From contig NZ_BPET01000023.1 in NCBI RefSeq assembly GCF_019654915.1, positions 1-64,000 of the forward strand: a stretch of DNA of 64,000 nt, written 5' to 3'. Made by a program: the position numbers and the translations under genes. Source of the stretch: Shewanella sp. MBTL60-007 (GTDB lineage Bacteria > Pseudomonadota > Gammaproteobacteria > Enterobacterales > Shewanellaceae). Below the pieces are notes generated by a model, which was not told where the DNA came from, ran no database searches, and was given only the letters and a program-made list of their open reading frames with translations. Of this stretch, positions 43,259 to 52,081 are shown one piece after another. Each line of letters begins with the position of its first letter. Position 1 is the stretch's first letter.

Positions 43259-43954
43259 ATGGCACCTCAAACACTGGTCGAACAGATCTCAGGCCTATAC
43301 CACGGCGAAGTGATAGTGGATCTCGCGGGCGTAACCTCAGGGATTAATCATAAGCTTAGGGCTAATGAACTGAAAATCGGTATCCAAGCCGTTGTCGGAG
43401 ATGCGCAAGCCGATCCTAAGCATCATGGCGGGCTAGATCGAGTGTTACATCATTTCCCACGGGAGCATTATGGCCAATATCGCCGCTGGGATTTAATGAG
43501 TCGTTTTAAAGATGCTCCTGCTATGGGGGAAAACATCAGTACTGTAGGACTAGATGAGACTCAGGTAAATATTGGCGATATCATCAAAATCGGTGAGGTG
43601 GAGCTGCAGGTAACCCAGCCGCGTTCGCCCTGCTTTAAACTCAATCTGCAGTTCGGTCATGATGACTTTGCCTTAGCTATGCAGCAAAGTGGCCGCTGCG
43701 GTTGGTTTTACCGAGTGCTAAAGTCTGGCACCATCTATGAGACTGACACCGTCCAGCTGCTTAAGCGCCTGAACGATATCAGTATCGCAGAGGCGATGCA
43801 TATCTATTTCTTACCTGAATTTAATGCCGAGCAATACCAGCGTCTAGCCGATTGCGAAGGGCTAGCGGCGGCTTGGGTGAACAGCCTTAAGCGTCGCATT
43901 GAAAATAGGGTCATCGAAGACTGGCAGATGCGTTTGTATGGCCCAAAAAAATAA
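43259..43954 (+). CDS. yiiM: MOSC domain protein (YiiM-like)
   Basis: A 231-residue MOSC-domain protein close to E. coli YiiM. HGGLDRVLHHFPREHY, GENISTVGLDETQVNIGDIIKIG and VTQPRSPCFKLNLQF are present, the last carrying the conserved Cys proposed to bind the molybdenum cofactor. YiiM detoxifies N-hydroxylated bases such as 6-hydroxylaminopurine with Moco. It is a soluble cytoplasmic protein. I use the ATG at 43259; an in-frame TTG lies one codon earlier. It fits the molybdenum theme of the neighbourhood. Confidence 0.85.
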   Translation: MAPQTLVEQISGLYHGEVIVDLAGVTSGINHKLRANELKIGIQAVVGDAQADPKHHGGLDRVLHHFPREHYGQYRRWDLMSRFKDAPAMGENISTVGLDETQVNIGDIIKIGEVELQVTQPRSPCFKLNLQFGHDDFALAMQQSGRCGWFYRVLKSGTIYETDTVQLLKRLNDISIAEAMHIYFLPEFNAEQYQRLADCEGLAAAWVNSLKRRIENRVIEDWQMRLYGPKK

Positions 43955-43985
43955 CGGATTAGAGCAATTTCAAGGAGCGGAATGT

Positions 43986-44336
43986 ATGACTAGAGATGAA
44001 AAGAATATGGGAGTATTGGTACACCTAGCGAGCTTTTCTGGTTACCTTATCCCATTCGGCAGTATTTTAGGCCCACTTATCGTTTGGCTAATGAAGCGCG
44101 ATGAGTATGCATTTGTAGAAAGCTGTGGCCGAAACTGCCTGAATTTCAAAATCAGTATCATTATCTACTTTATTATCAGTGGAATATTAATGTTCGTTGG
44201 CGTGGGCTTTATTCTGTTCGGGCTGTTAGCTATCTTCGATATCATAGTGACCATTGTCGCTGCGATTAAGGCAAGTGACGGCGAGAGTTATAAATACCCA
44301 TTAACGATAAACTTCATTAAGCCGAGAGTTTATTAA
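43986..44336 (+). CDS. DUF4870 family membrane protein
   Basis: A 116-residue protein with three to four hydrophobic segments, of the DUF4870 family: MGVLVHLASFSGYLIPFGSI, the DRY-like WLMKRDEYAFVESCGRNCLNFKIS, and a C-terminal helix GLLAIFDIIVTIVAAIKASDGESYKYP. The ATG at 43986 has AAGGAG upstream, 31 bp after the MOSC gene stop, so co-transcription is likely. Function is not known for the family. Confidence 0.82.
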   Translation: MTRDEKNMGVLVHLASFSGYLIPFGSILGPLIVWLMKRDEYAFVESCGRNCLNFKISIIIYFIISGILMFVGVGFILFGLLAIFDIIVTIVAAIKASDGESYKYPLTINFIKPRVY

Positions 44337-44376
44337 TCTTTACCTAGATAATAATACCAATCAGTATAAGCCTTAA

Positions 44377-44416
44377 ACAAAAATGCCTATTGGAAAGACC
44401 CGATAGGCATTTTTGT
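44377..44416. terminator. Bidirectional terminator between DUF4870 and ETF-QO genes
   Basis: ATGCCTATTGG-AAAGAC-CCGATAGGCAT stem flanked by A-tract and TTTTTG, between convergent genes. Confidence 0.9.
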
Positions 44417-44476
44417 TTCCAGCCCTACGCCACCTTCTTCAGAAGGTGGCTCTACTTGGACTGGTTATACGCGCAA

Positions 44477-46126
44477 TTACATATTGGGGTAGTTTGGTCC
44501 ACCGCCGCCCTCAGGCGTTACCCAAGTGATATTCTGACTCGGGTCTTTAATATCACAGGTCTTACAGTGAATGCAGTTTTGGCCGTTAATGACAAACTTC
44601 TTCTCGCCGGCTTCCTCGACAATCTCATACACACCAGCAGGGCAGTAGCGCTGGGCGGGTTCATCATATTTCACTAGGTTTACCTCAATAGGGATGCGTG
44701 CATCTTTGAGGCGCAAGTGACATAGCTGATCTTCTTCATGGAAGGTGTTAGATAGATACACCGAAGAGAGCTTATCGAAGCTCAGCTTACCATCTGGCTT
44801 AGGGTAATCAATCTTGCTGTAAGCGCTCGATTCGGCCATCTGTGCATAGTCAGGCTTCTCGTCCCTAAGCGTGATAGGCAGCTTACCGTTAAACCAATTT
44901 TGATCGATATAGTTAAATGCACCACCTAGATAGGTGCCAAATTTGTGCATGGCAGGGCCGAAGTTGCGTGATGCATACAACTCCTCTTTGAGCCAGCTTT
45001 CATCGAATCTGTCTTGTAAGCAGTCCAGATCTTTACCCGGTTCGACACCAGCCATCATAGCTTGTGCTAGAGTCTCTGCTGCTAGCATGCCGCTCTTCAT
45101 CGCTGTATGTGTGCCCTTGATCTTGGCAAAGTTAAGCGTGCCCGCATCGCAGCCGATAATCATACCGCCAGGGAAAGTGAGCTTTGGTAATGAATTGAGA
45201 CCGCCTTTAGTGATGGCTCTTGCACCGTAAGCGATACGCTCACCGCCAGTGAGCGTCTTAGCGATAACGGGGTGCGTCTTATAGCGCTGGAACTCGTCAA
45301 ATGGGCTCAGATGTGGGTTCTTATAGTTAAGATCAACAATGAGCCCCACTGCGATTTGATTGTTTTCTAGGTGATACATGAAGCCACCGCCTGAGGCTCC
45401 CTCGGTGAGTGGCCAACCGCCAGTGTGAACCACCTTACCAAGTTCATGTTGCTCACTGGGTACCGTCCAGATCTCTTTAAACCCTAGGCCGTAATGCTGC
45501 GCTGTTTTACCGTTATCGAGATGATATTTCTCAATAAGCTGTTTACCTAGGTGACCACGGCAACCTTCACCAAATACGGTATATTTGGCGTGTAGCTCCA
45601 TGCCTGGCTCATAGCCATCTTTGGGCTGGCCGTCTTCGCCAACGCCCATGTCACCAATTTGAATGCCTTTGACACTGCCGTCTTCGTTAAACAGCAGTTC
45701 ACTTGCAGGGAAACCAGGAAATACTTCGACACCTAACTCTTCGGCGCGCTCGGCGAGCCAGCGACAAAGGTTACCAACACTGATGATATAGTTGCCTTCG
45801 TTGTGCATGGTTTTAGGAATAAGTGCATTAGGTATCGCGCGCGCAGCAGTTGCGGAGCTGAGCATATGCATCTCATCGTGAGTCACGGCTGTGAGCAGGG
45901 GAGCATTCTTATCGCGCCAGTCATCAAAAAGTTCATCCAGCACCTTAGGTTCGAATACTGCACCAGACAAGATGTGTGCACCAACTTCGGAGCCTTTTTC
46001 AACGACGCAGACCGTGAGTTCCTGGCCAGTGTCTTGAGATATTTGCATTAAACGACATGCAGTAGCTAATCCAGAGGGCCCCGCGCCCACGATTACTACA
46101 TCGAATTCCATCGATTCGCGTTCCAT
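44477..46126 (-). CDS. Electron transfer flavoprotein-ubiquinone oxidoreductase
   Basis: A 549-residue membrane-associated flavoprotein that moves electrons from reduced ETF to ubiquinone during fatty-acid and amino-acid oxidation. The N-terminal FAD site is VVIVGAGPSGLATACRL. The middle holds the ubiquinone-binding region (TKGGLNSLPKLTFPGGMIIGCDAGTLNFAKIKGTH). The C-terminus has the [4Fe-4S] ferredoxin-like motif CPAGVYE...CIHCKTCDIKDPSQNITW and ends in GGGGPNYPNM. Its length and order match ETF-QO of bacteria and mitochondria. The etfAB genes are not in the window. Confidence 0.95.
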   Translation of the reverse strand: MERESMEFDVVIVGAGPSGLATACRLMQISQDTGQELTVCVVEKGSEVGAHILSGAVFEPKVLDELFDDWRDKNAPLLTAVTHDEMHMLSSATAARAIPNALIPKTMHNEGNYIISVGNLCRWLAERAEELGVEVFPGFPASELLFNEDGSVKGIQIGDMGVGEDGQPKDGYEPGMELHAKYTVFGEGCRGHLGKQLIEKYHLDNGKTAQHYGLGFKEIWTVPSEQHELGKVVHTGGWPLTEGASGGGFMYHLENNQIAVGLIVDLNYKNPHLSPFDEFQRYKTHPVIAKTLTGGERIAYGARAITKGGLNSLPKLTFPGGMIIGCDAGTLNFAKIKGTHTAMKSGMLAAETLAQAMMAGVEPGKDLDCLQDRFDESWLKEELYASRNFGPAMHKFGTYLGGAFNYIDQNWFNGKLPITLRDEKPDYAQMAESSAYSKIDYPKPDGKLSFDKLSSVYLSNTFHEEDQLCHLRLKDARIPIEVNLVKYDEPAQRYCPAGVYEIVEEAGEKKFVINGQNCIHCKTCDIKDPSQNITWVTPEGGGGPNYPNM

Positions 46127-46351
46127 CAGATCACCTTTCCTTTTTATTCCCCCGATGACAATAGTGCCAATTGAATCAAGCAGACTATAAACGGGTGTTT
46201 TAATGTTATTGGTTCACCTTACCTTAAAATTGGATAAGGGCACAGCGTTTCCAAGCTTATGCTGCAGATATTTTAAGCATTTTTTGCCGTGATAACTGTC
46301 ACAAAAACTTTATATGTGTCGATTTTTGACGGCAAATGTGGGGTTTTGGGT

Positions 46352-46380
46352 ATGGTTTGTCACAAAAATACGCCTATAAT
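46352..46380 (+). promoter_or_regulatory. Sigma-70 promoter of the moa-mod operon
   Basis: A perfect TATAAT -10 box (46375-46380) with a weak ATGGTT -35 at 17 bp spacing. Transcription would start near 46387, exactly where the structured leader begins. The rest of the 380-bp gap back to the ETF-QO start holds no gene. Confidence 0.6.
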
Positions 46381-46386
46381 CAAGGT

Positions 46387-46500
46387 TGACGGTTCTCCGA
46401 GCTTCTTACCCTACGTCGAGACAGATACGGGTTTTTAGCCGTGGCAATAACGCCACCGGGGTGAGAAAAGAAATGATCTCACCTCCCCTTACTTGGAAAG
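46387..46500 (+). promoter_or_regulatory. Moco riboswitch-like leader upstream of moaA
   Basis: The approximately 115-nt leader folds into several short helices: ACCC/GGGT, GTGGC-AATAAC-GCCAC (46441-46456), and GGGGTGAG with CTCACCTCCCC (46458-46488), directly before the GGAAAGG ribosome-binding site of moaA. Moco RNA motifs are known upstream of moaA in gamma-proteobacteria, where cofactor binding lowers translation. I base the call on position and folding, not on a covariance search. Confidence 0.6.
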
Positions 46501-46506
46501 GTGATC

Positions 46507-47487
46507 ATGTCCCAACTACAAGACAACTTTGGTCGACGGTTTCATTATCTGCGTATGTCAGTCACTGACGTATGTAATTTTAAGTGTACGTATTGTCTCC
46601 CCGATGGCTACCGCCCAGATGGCAAGCCTAAATTCCTCGATCTCAACGAAATCGAGCATTTGGTTTCGGCCTTCTCACAGGTCGGCACACAGAAGATCCG
46701 GATCACCGGTGGTGAGCCTTCACTGCGTAAAGATTTCACCGACATTATTCGTATCGTTAATGACAACGATAAGATCAAAACCATTGCGACGACGACCAAC
46801 GGTTATCGTTTAGCTAAGCATGCTCAAGAGTGGTATGACGCAGGGTTAAGACGTATCAATATCTCGGTCGATAGTTTGGACCCTAAGATGTTCTACCAGA
46901 TCACTGGTGAGAATAAGTTTGATGACGTGATGCGCGGCGTCGATGCCGCCCTAGAGGCAGGATTTGAGCGCGTTAAAATTAACGCCGTACTGCTTAAAGG
47001 CCTCAACGATAAAGACTTACCGCGATTTCTACACTGGATAAAACATACGCCAATCGATCTACGTTTTATCGAGCTGATGGAAACTGGCTTAGGCCACGAT
47101 TATTTCAAGGCCCACCATCTAGCGGGCAACGATATCAAGTTACAGCTAGAACAGGCGGGTTGGCAGTTCGATACGCCAGCGGTTGACGATGGCCCTGCGC
47201 AAAACTTCAGTCATCAAGACTATCAAGGCCGCATCGGGCTTATCATGCCCTATGCAAAGAACTTCTGTGCCAGTTGCAACCGCCTACGTGTATCGGCAAA
47301 AGGGAAGCTGCATCTCTGTTTGTTCACTGAAAATGGTGTCGATCTGCGTGACCTGCTACAAACACCGGATCAACAAGCTGAGTTGATTGAGCGCTTACAT
47401 GGTCAGCTTGCACAGAAGAAGCAGACACACTTCTTACATGACGGCATCACAGGTGTGACACAGCACCTCGCTTCTATCGGCGGCTAG
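46507..47487 (+). CDS. moaA: GTP 3',8-cyclase MoaA
   Basis: A 326-residue radical SAM enzyme that converts GTP to 3',8-cyclo-GTP, the first step of molybdopterin synthesis. The N-terminal cluster motif is CNFKCTYCLPDGY and the SAM region is RITGGEPSLRKDF. The C-terminal second cluster is CASCNRLRVSAKGKLHLC, and the protein ends in the conserved GG tail. The ATG at 46507 is used; an in-frame GTG lies at 46501. It is the first gene of moaABCDE-modABC. Confidence 0.96.
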   Translation: MSQLQDNFGRRFHYLRMSVTDVCNFKCTYCLPDGYRPDGKPKFLDLNEIEHLVSAFSQVGTQKIRITGGEPSLRKDFTDIIRIVNDNDKIKTIATTTNGYRLAKHAQEWYDAGLRRINISVDSLDPKMFYQITGENKFDDVMRGVDAALEAGFERVKINAVLLKGLNDKDLPRFLHWIKHTPIDLRFIELMETGLGHDYFKAHHLAGNDIKLQLEQAGWQFDTPAVDDGPAQNFSHQDYQGRIGLIMPYAKNFCASCNRLRVSAKGKLHLCLFTENGVDLRDLLQTPDQQAELIERLHGQLAQKKQTHFLHDGITGVTQHLASIGG

Positions 47488-47569
47488 TTAAACTCTGATC
47501 TGACGCAACTAAGTTGCGTCAGAAGCTAGGTATAATTATCGCTATGACTCGAATAAATAAGAGACCATA

Positions 47570-48094
47570 ATGGGACACTGCACTCAAAGCCAGTTTACGG
47601 CGCTAAACATTGCTGTTTTAACCTTATCTGATACCCGTGATTTTGATTCGGATACATCGGGAGCTTTTCTTGAAAGCGCGTTGCTAGAGGCTGGGCATAA
47701 GCTTGCCGACCGTCAGATTATCAAAGATGATAAATACCAGATCCGTTCGGTGCTATCCCAATGGATCGCCTCCGATGACGTGCAGGTGATCATTACCACT
47801 GGCGGTACAGGCTTTACCGATCGGGACAATACCCCAGAAGCGGTTAAGCCATTGTTCGATAGAGATATCGAGGGCTTTGGTGAGCTTTTCCGTCATATTA
47901 CTTATACCGAGCTTGGCACATCGACGGTGCAGTCTCGTGCTCTAGGTGGCATAGCCAATAAAACGGCTATCTTCTGTCTTCCAGGTTCCACAGGTGCGTG
48001 TAAGACAGGCTGGAATAAGCTGATTAAAGAACAACTTGATGCAACACATCGTCCTTGTAACTTTGTGATGCACGTGAAAAAAATCACCGAATAG
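47570..48094 (+). CDS. moaB: Molybdopterin adenylyltransferase-like MoaB
   Basis: A 174-residue protein of the MoaB/MogA family with the molybdopterin-binding motif TTGGTGFTDRDNTPEAV and FCLPGSTGACKTGW. MoaB-type proteins adenylylate molybdopterin or are thought to be vestigial in species that also have MogA. The N-terminus ALNIAVLTLSDTRDFDSDTSG fits MoaB. It sits 82 bp after moaA and 86 bp before moaC. Confidence 0.94.
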   Translation: MGHCTQSQFTALNIAVLTLSDTRDFDSDTSGAFLESALLEAGHKLADRQIIKDDKYQIRSVLSQWIASDDVQVIITTGGTGFTDRDNTPEAVKPLFDRDIEGFGELFRHITYTELGTSTVQSRALGGIANKTAIFCLPGSTGACKTGWNKLIKEQLDATHRPCNFVMHVKKITE

Positions 48095-48180
48095 GTCTCA
48101 TCTAGACCGATTCTACGGTACTGTTTTGCGGTGCTGTTTTTAGGTACCTTGACTCAAATTTATAAAAAGGCGTAAACCCA

Positions 48181-48657
48181 ATGACCAATGCTTTTACCCA
48201 TATCAATGCAGATGGTAATGCTCACATGGTAGATGTGACAGATAAGTCTGTTACCGAGCGTGAGGCGCGAGCCGAAGCCTATATTGAGATGGCGAGTGAA
48301 ACTCTAGAGATGATCATGAGTGGCAGTCATCATAAAGGTGATGTATTCGCGACAGCCCGCATTGCGGGTATTCAAGCGGCGAAGAAGACTTCCGACCTTA
48401 TCCCACTTTGTCACCCTCTAATGCTGACTAAGGTTGAAGTTGAGCTAGAGGCGCAACCAGAGCATAACCGTGTATGGATCCGCAGTCTTTGTAAGCTATC
48501 GGGTAAGACAGGCGTTGAGATGGAAGCTTTAACCGCAGCTTCAACGGCCGCACTGACTATCTACGATATGTGTAAAGCGGTACAAAAAGATATGGTGATT
48601 TCTCAGGTGCGTCTACTGGAGAAACGTGGCGGTAAGTCAGGGCATTTTAAGGTATAG
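48181..48657 (+). CDS. moaC: Cyclic pyranopterin monophosphate synthase MoaC
   Basis: A 158-residue enzyme that turns 3',8-cyclo-GTP into cyclic pyranopterin monophosphate, acting after MoaA. All family blocks are present: [48 protein letters not shown], and [23 protein letters not shown], with catalytic Lys and Asp in the C-terminal part ([20 protein letters not shown]). It is hexameric in other species. The moaD gene follows after eight bases. Confidence 0.97.
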   Translation: MTNAFTHINADGNAHMVDVTDKSVTEREARAEAYIEMASETLEMIMSGSHHKGDVFATARIAGIQAAKKTSDLIPLCHPLMLTKVEVELEAQPEHNRVWIRSLCKLSGKTGVEMEALTAASTAALTIYDMCKAVQKDMVISQVRLLEKRGGKSGHFKV

Positions 48658-48665
48658 AGACCAAT

Positions 48666-48917
48666 ATGATTAACGTATTATTTTTCGCACAAATTAGAGA
48701 ACTGCTTGGCACCGCTAGCGTAAAAGTTGAAGCCGGTGAACACACCCAAACTGCCGAAGGCCTACGTGCTACTTTAGCTGCGACCGATGACAAGTGGGCC
48801 AAGGTCATGGCATCTGATAAGCTGCTGGTGGCGGTTAATCAAACCATCAGTCAGTGGGATACACCCATTGTTGATGGTGATGAAGTGGCATTTTTCCCAC
48901 CAGTAACTGGAGGTTAA
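48666..48917 (+). CDS. moaD: Molybdopterin synthase small subunit MoaD
   Basis: An 83-residue beta-grasp, ubiquitin-like sulfur carrier ending in the required GlyGly (FFPPVTGG). The C-terminal Gly becomes a thiocarboxylate that MoaE uses to add the dithiolene sulfurs to cyclic pyranopterin monophosphate. The N-terminus INVLFFAQIRELLGTASV and VAVNQ region match the family. One base separates its stop from the moaE start. Confidence 0.96.
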   Translation: MINVLFFAQIRELLGTASVKVEAGEHTQTAEGLRATLAATDDKWAKVMASDKLLVAVNQTISQWDTPIVDGDEVAFFPPVTGG

Positions 48918-48918
48918 G

Positions 48919-49371
48919 ATGATCCGCGTTCAAACTGCAGATTTCAGTGTACCCGATGAGTATCAGCTAATTAGTCAAGATAACAGCGATGGCGCGGTAG
49001 TGACTTTTGTCGGTAAGGTGCGTGATTTTAACGACGGTAGCGCAGTTACCGACTTAACGCTTGAACACTATCCTGGCATGACAGAAGCGGTGCTAAATCA
49101 GATTGAAGCAGAAGCGCGCGAGCGTTGGCCGCTAAACAAGGTGACTATCATTCACCGCGTTGGTGCCATGGCGCTTGGTGAGCAGATCGTATTTATTGGC
49201 GTGACTAGTGCCCACCGTAAAGCGGCTTTCGCTGCTTGCGAATTTTTGATCGATTTTCTTAAGACAAAAGCACCGTTTTGGAAGTTAGAAGCGGGTGATA
49301 AAGGCGCAAATTGGGTGGAAGCCCGCGATGCCGACGAACAAGCTGCAAAGATGTGGGATCAAAAGGCGTAA
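48919..49371 (+). CDS. moaE: Molybdopterin synthase catalytic subunit MoaE
   Basis: A 150-residue large subunit of molybdopterin synthase. The blocks GAVVTFVGKVRDFNDGSAVTDL, LEHYPGMTEAVL, HRVGAMALGEQIVFIGVTSAHR and FLIDFLKTKAPFWKLE match the family; the last contains the active-site Lys pair. It binds MoaD and forms the dithiolene of molybdopterin. It is tightly coupled to moaD, and modA begins 33 bp later in the same operon. Confidence 0.97.
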   Translation: MIRVQTADFSVPDEYQLISQDNSDGAVVTFVGKVRDFNDGSAVTDLTLEHYPGMTEAVLNQIEAEARERWPLNKVTIIHRVGAMALGEQIVFIGVTSAHRKAAFAACEFLIDFLKTKAPFWKLEAGDKGANWVEARDADEQAAKMWDQKA

Positions 49372-49404
49372 CTTGACGCCTTTTAATGCCAGGAGAACCG
49401 CTCA

Positions 49405-50184
49405 ATGAAGTTTAGAGTAATGGTGCTTGCTCTATTGCTACCGTTTTTAGCAATGAGCAAAGGTGTGCTAGCGGCGCAAGATGTGCCAGCTATTGCGGCG
49501 GCATCGAGTATTAAGTTTGCCCTCGATGATATCGCTAAGCAGTTTACCCAAGAGACAGGCCGCAAGGTGCGGATCTCCTATGGTTCCTCAGGCAATTTTG
49601 TTGCCCAGATAAAGCATGGTGCCCCGTTCGAATTATTTCTATCGGCCGATGAGCGCTATATCAAGCAGCTAAGTCAAGCTAAACAGACGCCCGATGACGG
49701 TGTTGTGTATGCAGTGGGGTTGCTCGCGATTGCCGCGCCCAAGTCATCGCCATTAACCTTAGATCCTGACTTAAATGGGGTTAAGCGGTTGATGGACTCG
49801 AAGCAGTTAAAACGCTTTGCCATCGCTAACCCCGAACACGCCCCCTACGGCGAACGTGCCGAAGAGGTGCTGAAGAAGCTAGGACTGTGGCAAGATATTC
49901 AGCCAAACTTAGTCTTTGGTGAAAACGTGTCACAGGCGGCGCAATTTGCCGTGAGCGGCGCCACTCAAGGTGGCTTGGTTGCCCTATCATTAGCGGTGGC
50001 CAAACCTTTCAAGGCGCGAGCCAATTATGTGGTGATCCCACAAGAGTACTATACGCCATTGAGTCAGCGCATGGTGCTAACCCTGAAGGCGGGCGAAACC
50101 GCCAAGCTGTTTTATACCTATCTGCAATCTGAGGCCGCTCAGAGTGTATTTGCCGATTACGGCTTTGCGAGAGCGATGAATTAA
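49405..50184 (+). CDS. modA: Molybdate ABC transporter, periplasmic binding protein ModA
   Basis: A 259-residue periplasmic binding protein with a signal peptide cleaved near residue 23 (..SKGVLAA-QDV). The anion site is formed by AASSIKFALDDIA and ISYGSSGNFVAQIKHGAPFELFLSADERY. NPEHAPYGERAEEVLKKLG and the C-terminal SEAAQSVFADYGFA are typical of ModA. It captures molybdate or tungstate for ModBC. The stop shares a base with the modB start. Confidence 0.95.
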   Translation: MKFRVMVLALLLPFLAMSKGVLAAQDVPAIAAASSIKFALDDIAKQFTQETGRKVRISYGSSGNFVAQIKHGAPFELFLSADERYIKQLSQAKQTPDDGVVYAVGLLAIAAPKSSPLTLDPDLNGVKRLMDSKQLKRFAIANPEHAPYGERAEEVLKKLGLWQDIQPNLVFGENVSQAAQFAVSGATQGGLVALSLAVAKPFKARANYVVIPQEYYTPLSQRMVLTLKAGETAKLFYTYLQSEAAQSVFADYGFARAMN

Positions 50185-50864
50185 TGGATTGGGAAGCGTT
50201 ACTGCTATCGATTAAGCTCAGTAGTGTGACTGTGCTTATTTTGATCCCGCTGGCGATTTTAGCGGGGCGTTTTCTGGCTTATCGCCATTTTCGTGGTAAG
50301 TCTTGGGTAGAAGCCTTAGTCATGGTGCCTTTGGTGCTGCCACCAACCGTTATCGGCTACTATTTGCTGGTAGGGCTCGGCAGTGAATCTTGGCTAGGTC
50401 GTATGTTAGAGCAACTACTTGGTCACCAATTGGTTTTTCACTTCTCAGGGCTGGTGGTCGCGTCCATCTTAGTCAATATTCCCTTTGCGATTCAGCCAAT
50501 TCAGCGCGCCTTTGAAGCGGTGCCTGAAGATGTGCGCGATGCGGCTGCCTGCTGTGGTATGAGCCGCCTTAAGGTGCTGTTTAAGATTGAACTGCCTATG
50601 GTGTGGCCTGGCGTATTAACCGCCATGGTGCTCTGTTTCTCCCATGTATTGGGAGAATTTGGCGTGGTGCTGATGATGGGCGGTAATATTGCCGGGGAAA
50701 CCAAGACAATCGCCATCTCGATATACGACAGTGTGCAGGCATTTGATTTTGCCAGTGCAGGTAATATGTCGTTGGTACTGCTGTTGTTTGCGATTACCGT
50801 ATTGGCGTTAACGACCAGTTTGTCGCGCCGTGTTGGAGGTCAGCATGTTGCAAAGCGTCGCTGA
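50184..50864 (+). CDS. modB: Molybdate ABC transporter permease ModB
   Basis: A 226-residue permease with about five membrane helices. The family motif LPPTVIGYYLLVGLG is in the first half. The EAA coupling loop DVRDAAACCGMSRLKVLFKIELP contacts ModC, and HVLGEFGVVLMMGGNIAGETKTIAISIYD follows. It forms the channel for molybdate at the inner membrane. Its end overlaps modC by 20 bases. Confidence 0.96.
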   Translation: MDWEALLLSIKLSSVTVLILIPLAILAGRFLAYRHFRGKSWVEALVMVPLVLPPTVIGYYLLVGLGSESWLGRMLEQLLGHQLVFHFSGLVVASILVNIPFAIQPIQRAFEAVPEDVRDAAACCGMSRLKVLFKIELPMVWPGVLTAMVLCFSHVLGEFGVVLMMGGNIAGETKTIAISIYDSVQAFDFASAGNMSLVLLLFAITVLALTTSLSRRVGGQHVAKRR

Positions 50865-51951
50865 TCTATATTGCTGCATTAAGCAGAGCAAGCATATCAA
50901 GCTTGATGCTGAATTCAGCTGCAAGGCGGGAGAAGTATTAGCCGTTGTTGGTCCCTCTGGCGGCGGCAAATCGACCCTGCTGCGGATGATCGCTGGTCTG
51001 ACACAGCCTGAAAATGGCGTGATCCGCTATGGTGATAAGCCTTGGTTTGATCGCGAGCAGAACATACAGCTAAGTCCTCAGCAGCGTCATTTAGGTTACG
51101 TTCCACAGCATTTTGGTCTGTTTCCTAATTTAACCGCCCTCGAAAACGTGGTGGCGGCGCTGGATCATATCCCTAAGGCTGAACGAGAGACGCGGGCAAA
51201 AGACTGGCTTGAGCGGGTCAATCTTCATGGCCTGCCAGACCGGCTTCCAGCACACCTTTCTGGCGGTCAACGTCAACGGGTGGCGCTGGCTAGAGCCTTG
51301 GCGCGAGAACCTTCGGTACTCCTGCTTGATGAGCCTTTTTCGGCTGTCGACAGGGAGACTCGTGAGCGTCTTTATCTTGAATTGGCTCGCCTGAAAGAGC
51401 AGCTAGCGATTCCAGTCATTATGGTGACCCACGATCTCAACGAAGCCTTACTATTAGCCGACAGCATGATCTTGATCAGCCAAGGTAAGATGCTGCAGCA
51501 AGGCCGGCCTCATGAAGTTTTGACCCGCCCGCGAGATGAAGCTGTTGCGAAACAGATGGGTCTGCGCAACATCTTCGATGCCCACGTGATCGCTCAGGAA
51601 GAGGAGCGACAGATCACTTGGCTTAAATTTGGTGAGCATCTGATCGCCAGTACTTATTTTGAAAGTCTAGATGTGGGTACTAAGGTGCGCTGGGTGATCC
51701 CCAATCAAGGGGTGCGCTTTAACTCGATTAAGAAGGGGCGTTTGTGTCGCAGCTTCAATAAACTCGATATTACTGTCGACTCTATGCTGGTCATGGGAGA
51801 GACGGTGCGAGTGCTGGCAAGTGTTGTTGGTGTGCAGCATAAGATCCATGCCGAAGTGCCACTGCATTTAGCCCAGAAACTGGAGTTGACAGTGGGCACA
51901 CAAACGACTGTCGCGCTCAAATCTGAGCTCATCCATATACTGGAAAAGTAG
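50845..51951 (+). CDS. modC: Molybdate ABC transporter ATPase ModC
   Basis: A 368-residue ABC ATPase. Walker A is GPSGGGKST, the signature LSGGQRQRVALARAL, Walker B LLLDEPFSAVDRET, and the His-loop VTHDLNEAL. A C-terminal TOBE/Mop-like domain (about residues 290-366) may bind molybdate and regulate transport. The start is the ATG at 50845, with GGAGG eight bases upstream, inside the end of modB. The operon appears to end here. No ModE regulator is seen. Confidence 0.95.
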   Translation: MLQSVADLYCCIKQSKHIKLDAEFSCKAGEVLAVVGPSGGGKSTLLRMIAGLTQPENGVIRYGDKPWFDREQNIQLSPQQRHLGYVPQHFGLFPNLTALENVVAALDHIPKAERETRAKDWLERVNLHGLPDRLPAHLSGGQRQRVALARALAREPSVLLLDEPFSAVDRETRERLYLELARLKEQLAIPVIMVTHDLNEALLLADSMILISQGKMLQQGRPHEVLTRPRDEAVAKQMGLRNIFDAHVIAQEEERQITWLKFGEHLIASTYFESLDVGTKVRWVIPNQGVRFNSIKKGRLCRSFNKLDITVDSMLVMGETVRVLASVVGVQHKIHAEVPLHLAQKLELTVGTQTTVALKSELIHILEK

Positions 51952-52081
51952 CTTTTTTAGGTGGAGATTATCGGTGCTAATCTATGCTTTAAGCATATGA
52001 TCAAAGTTTAATCTTTGCTCCATCTAGATGTTATAGACAATGACATAAACTAGGCTCATATATTGAGAGGAGTGCTATTTT

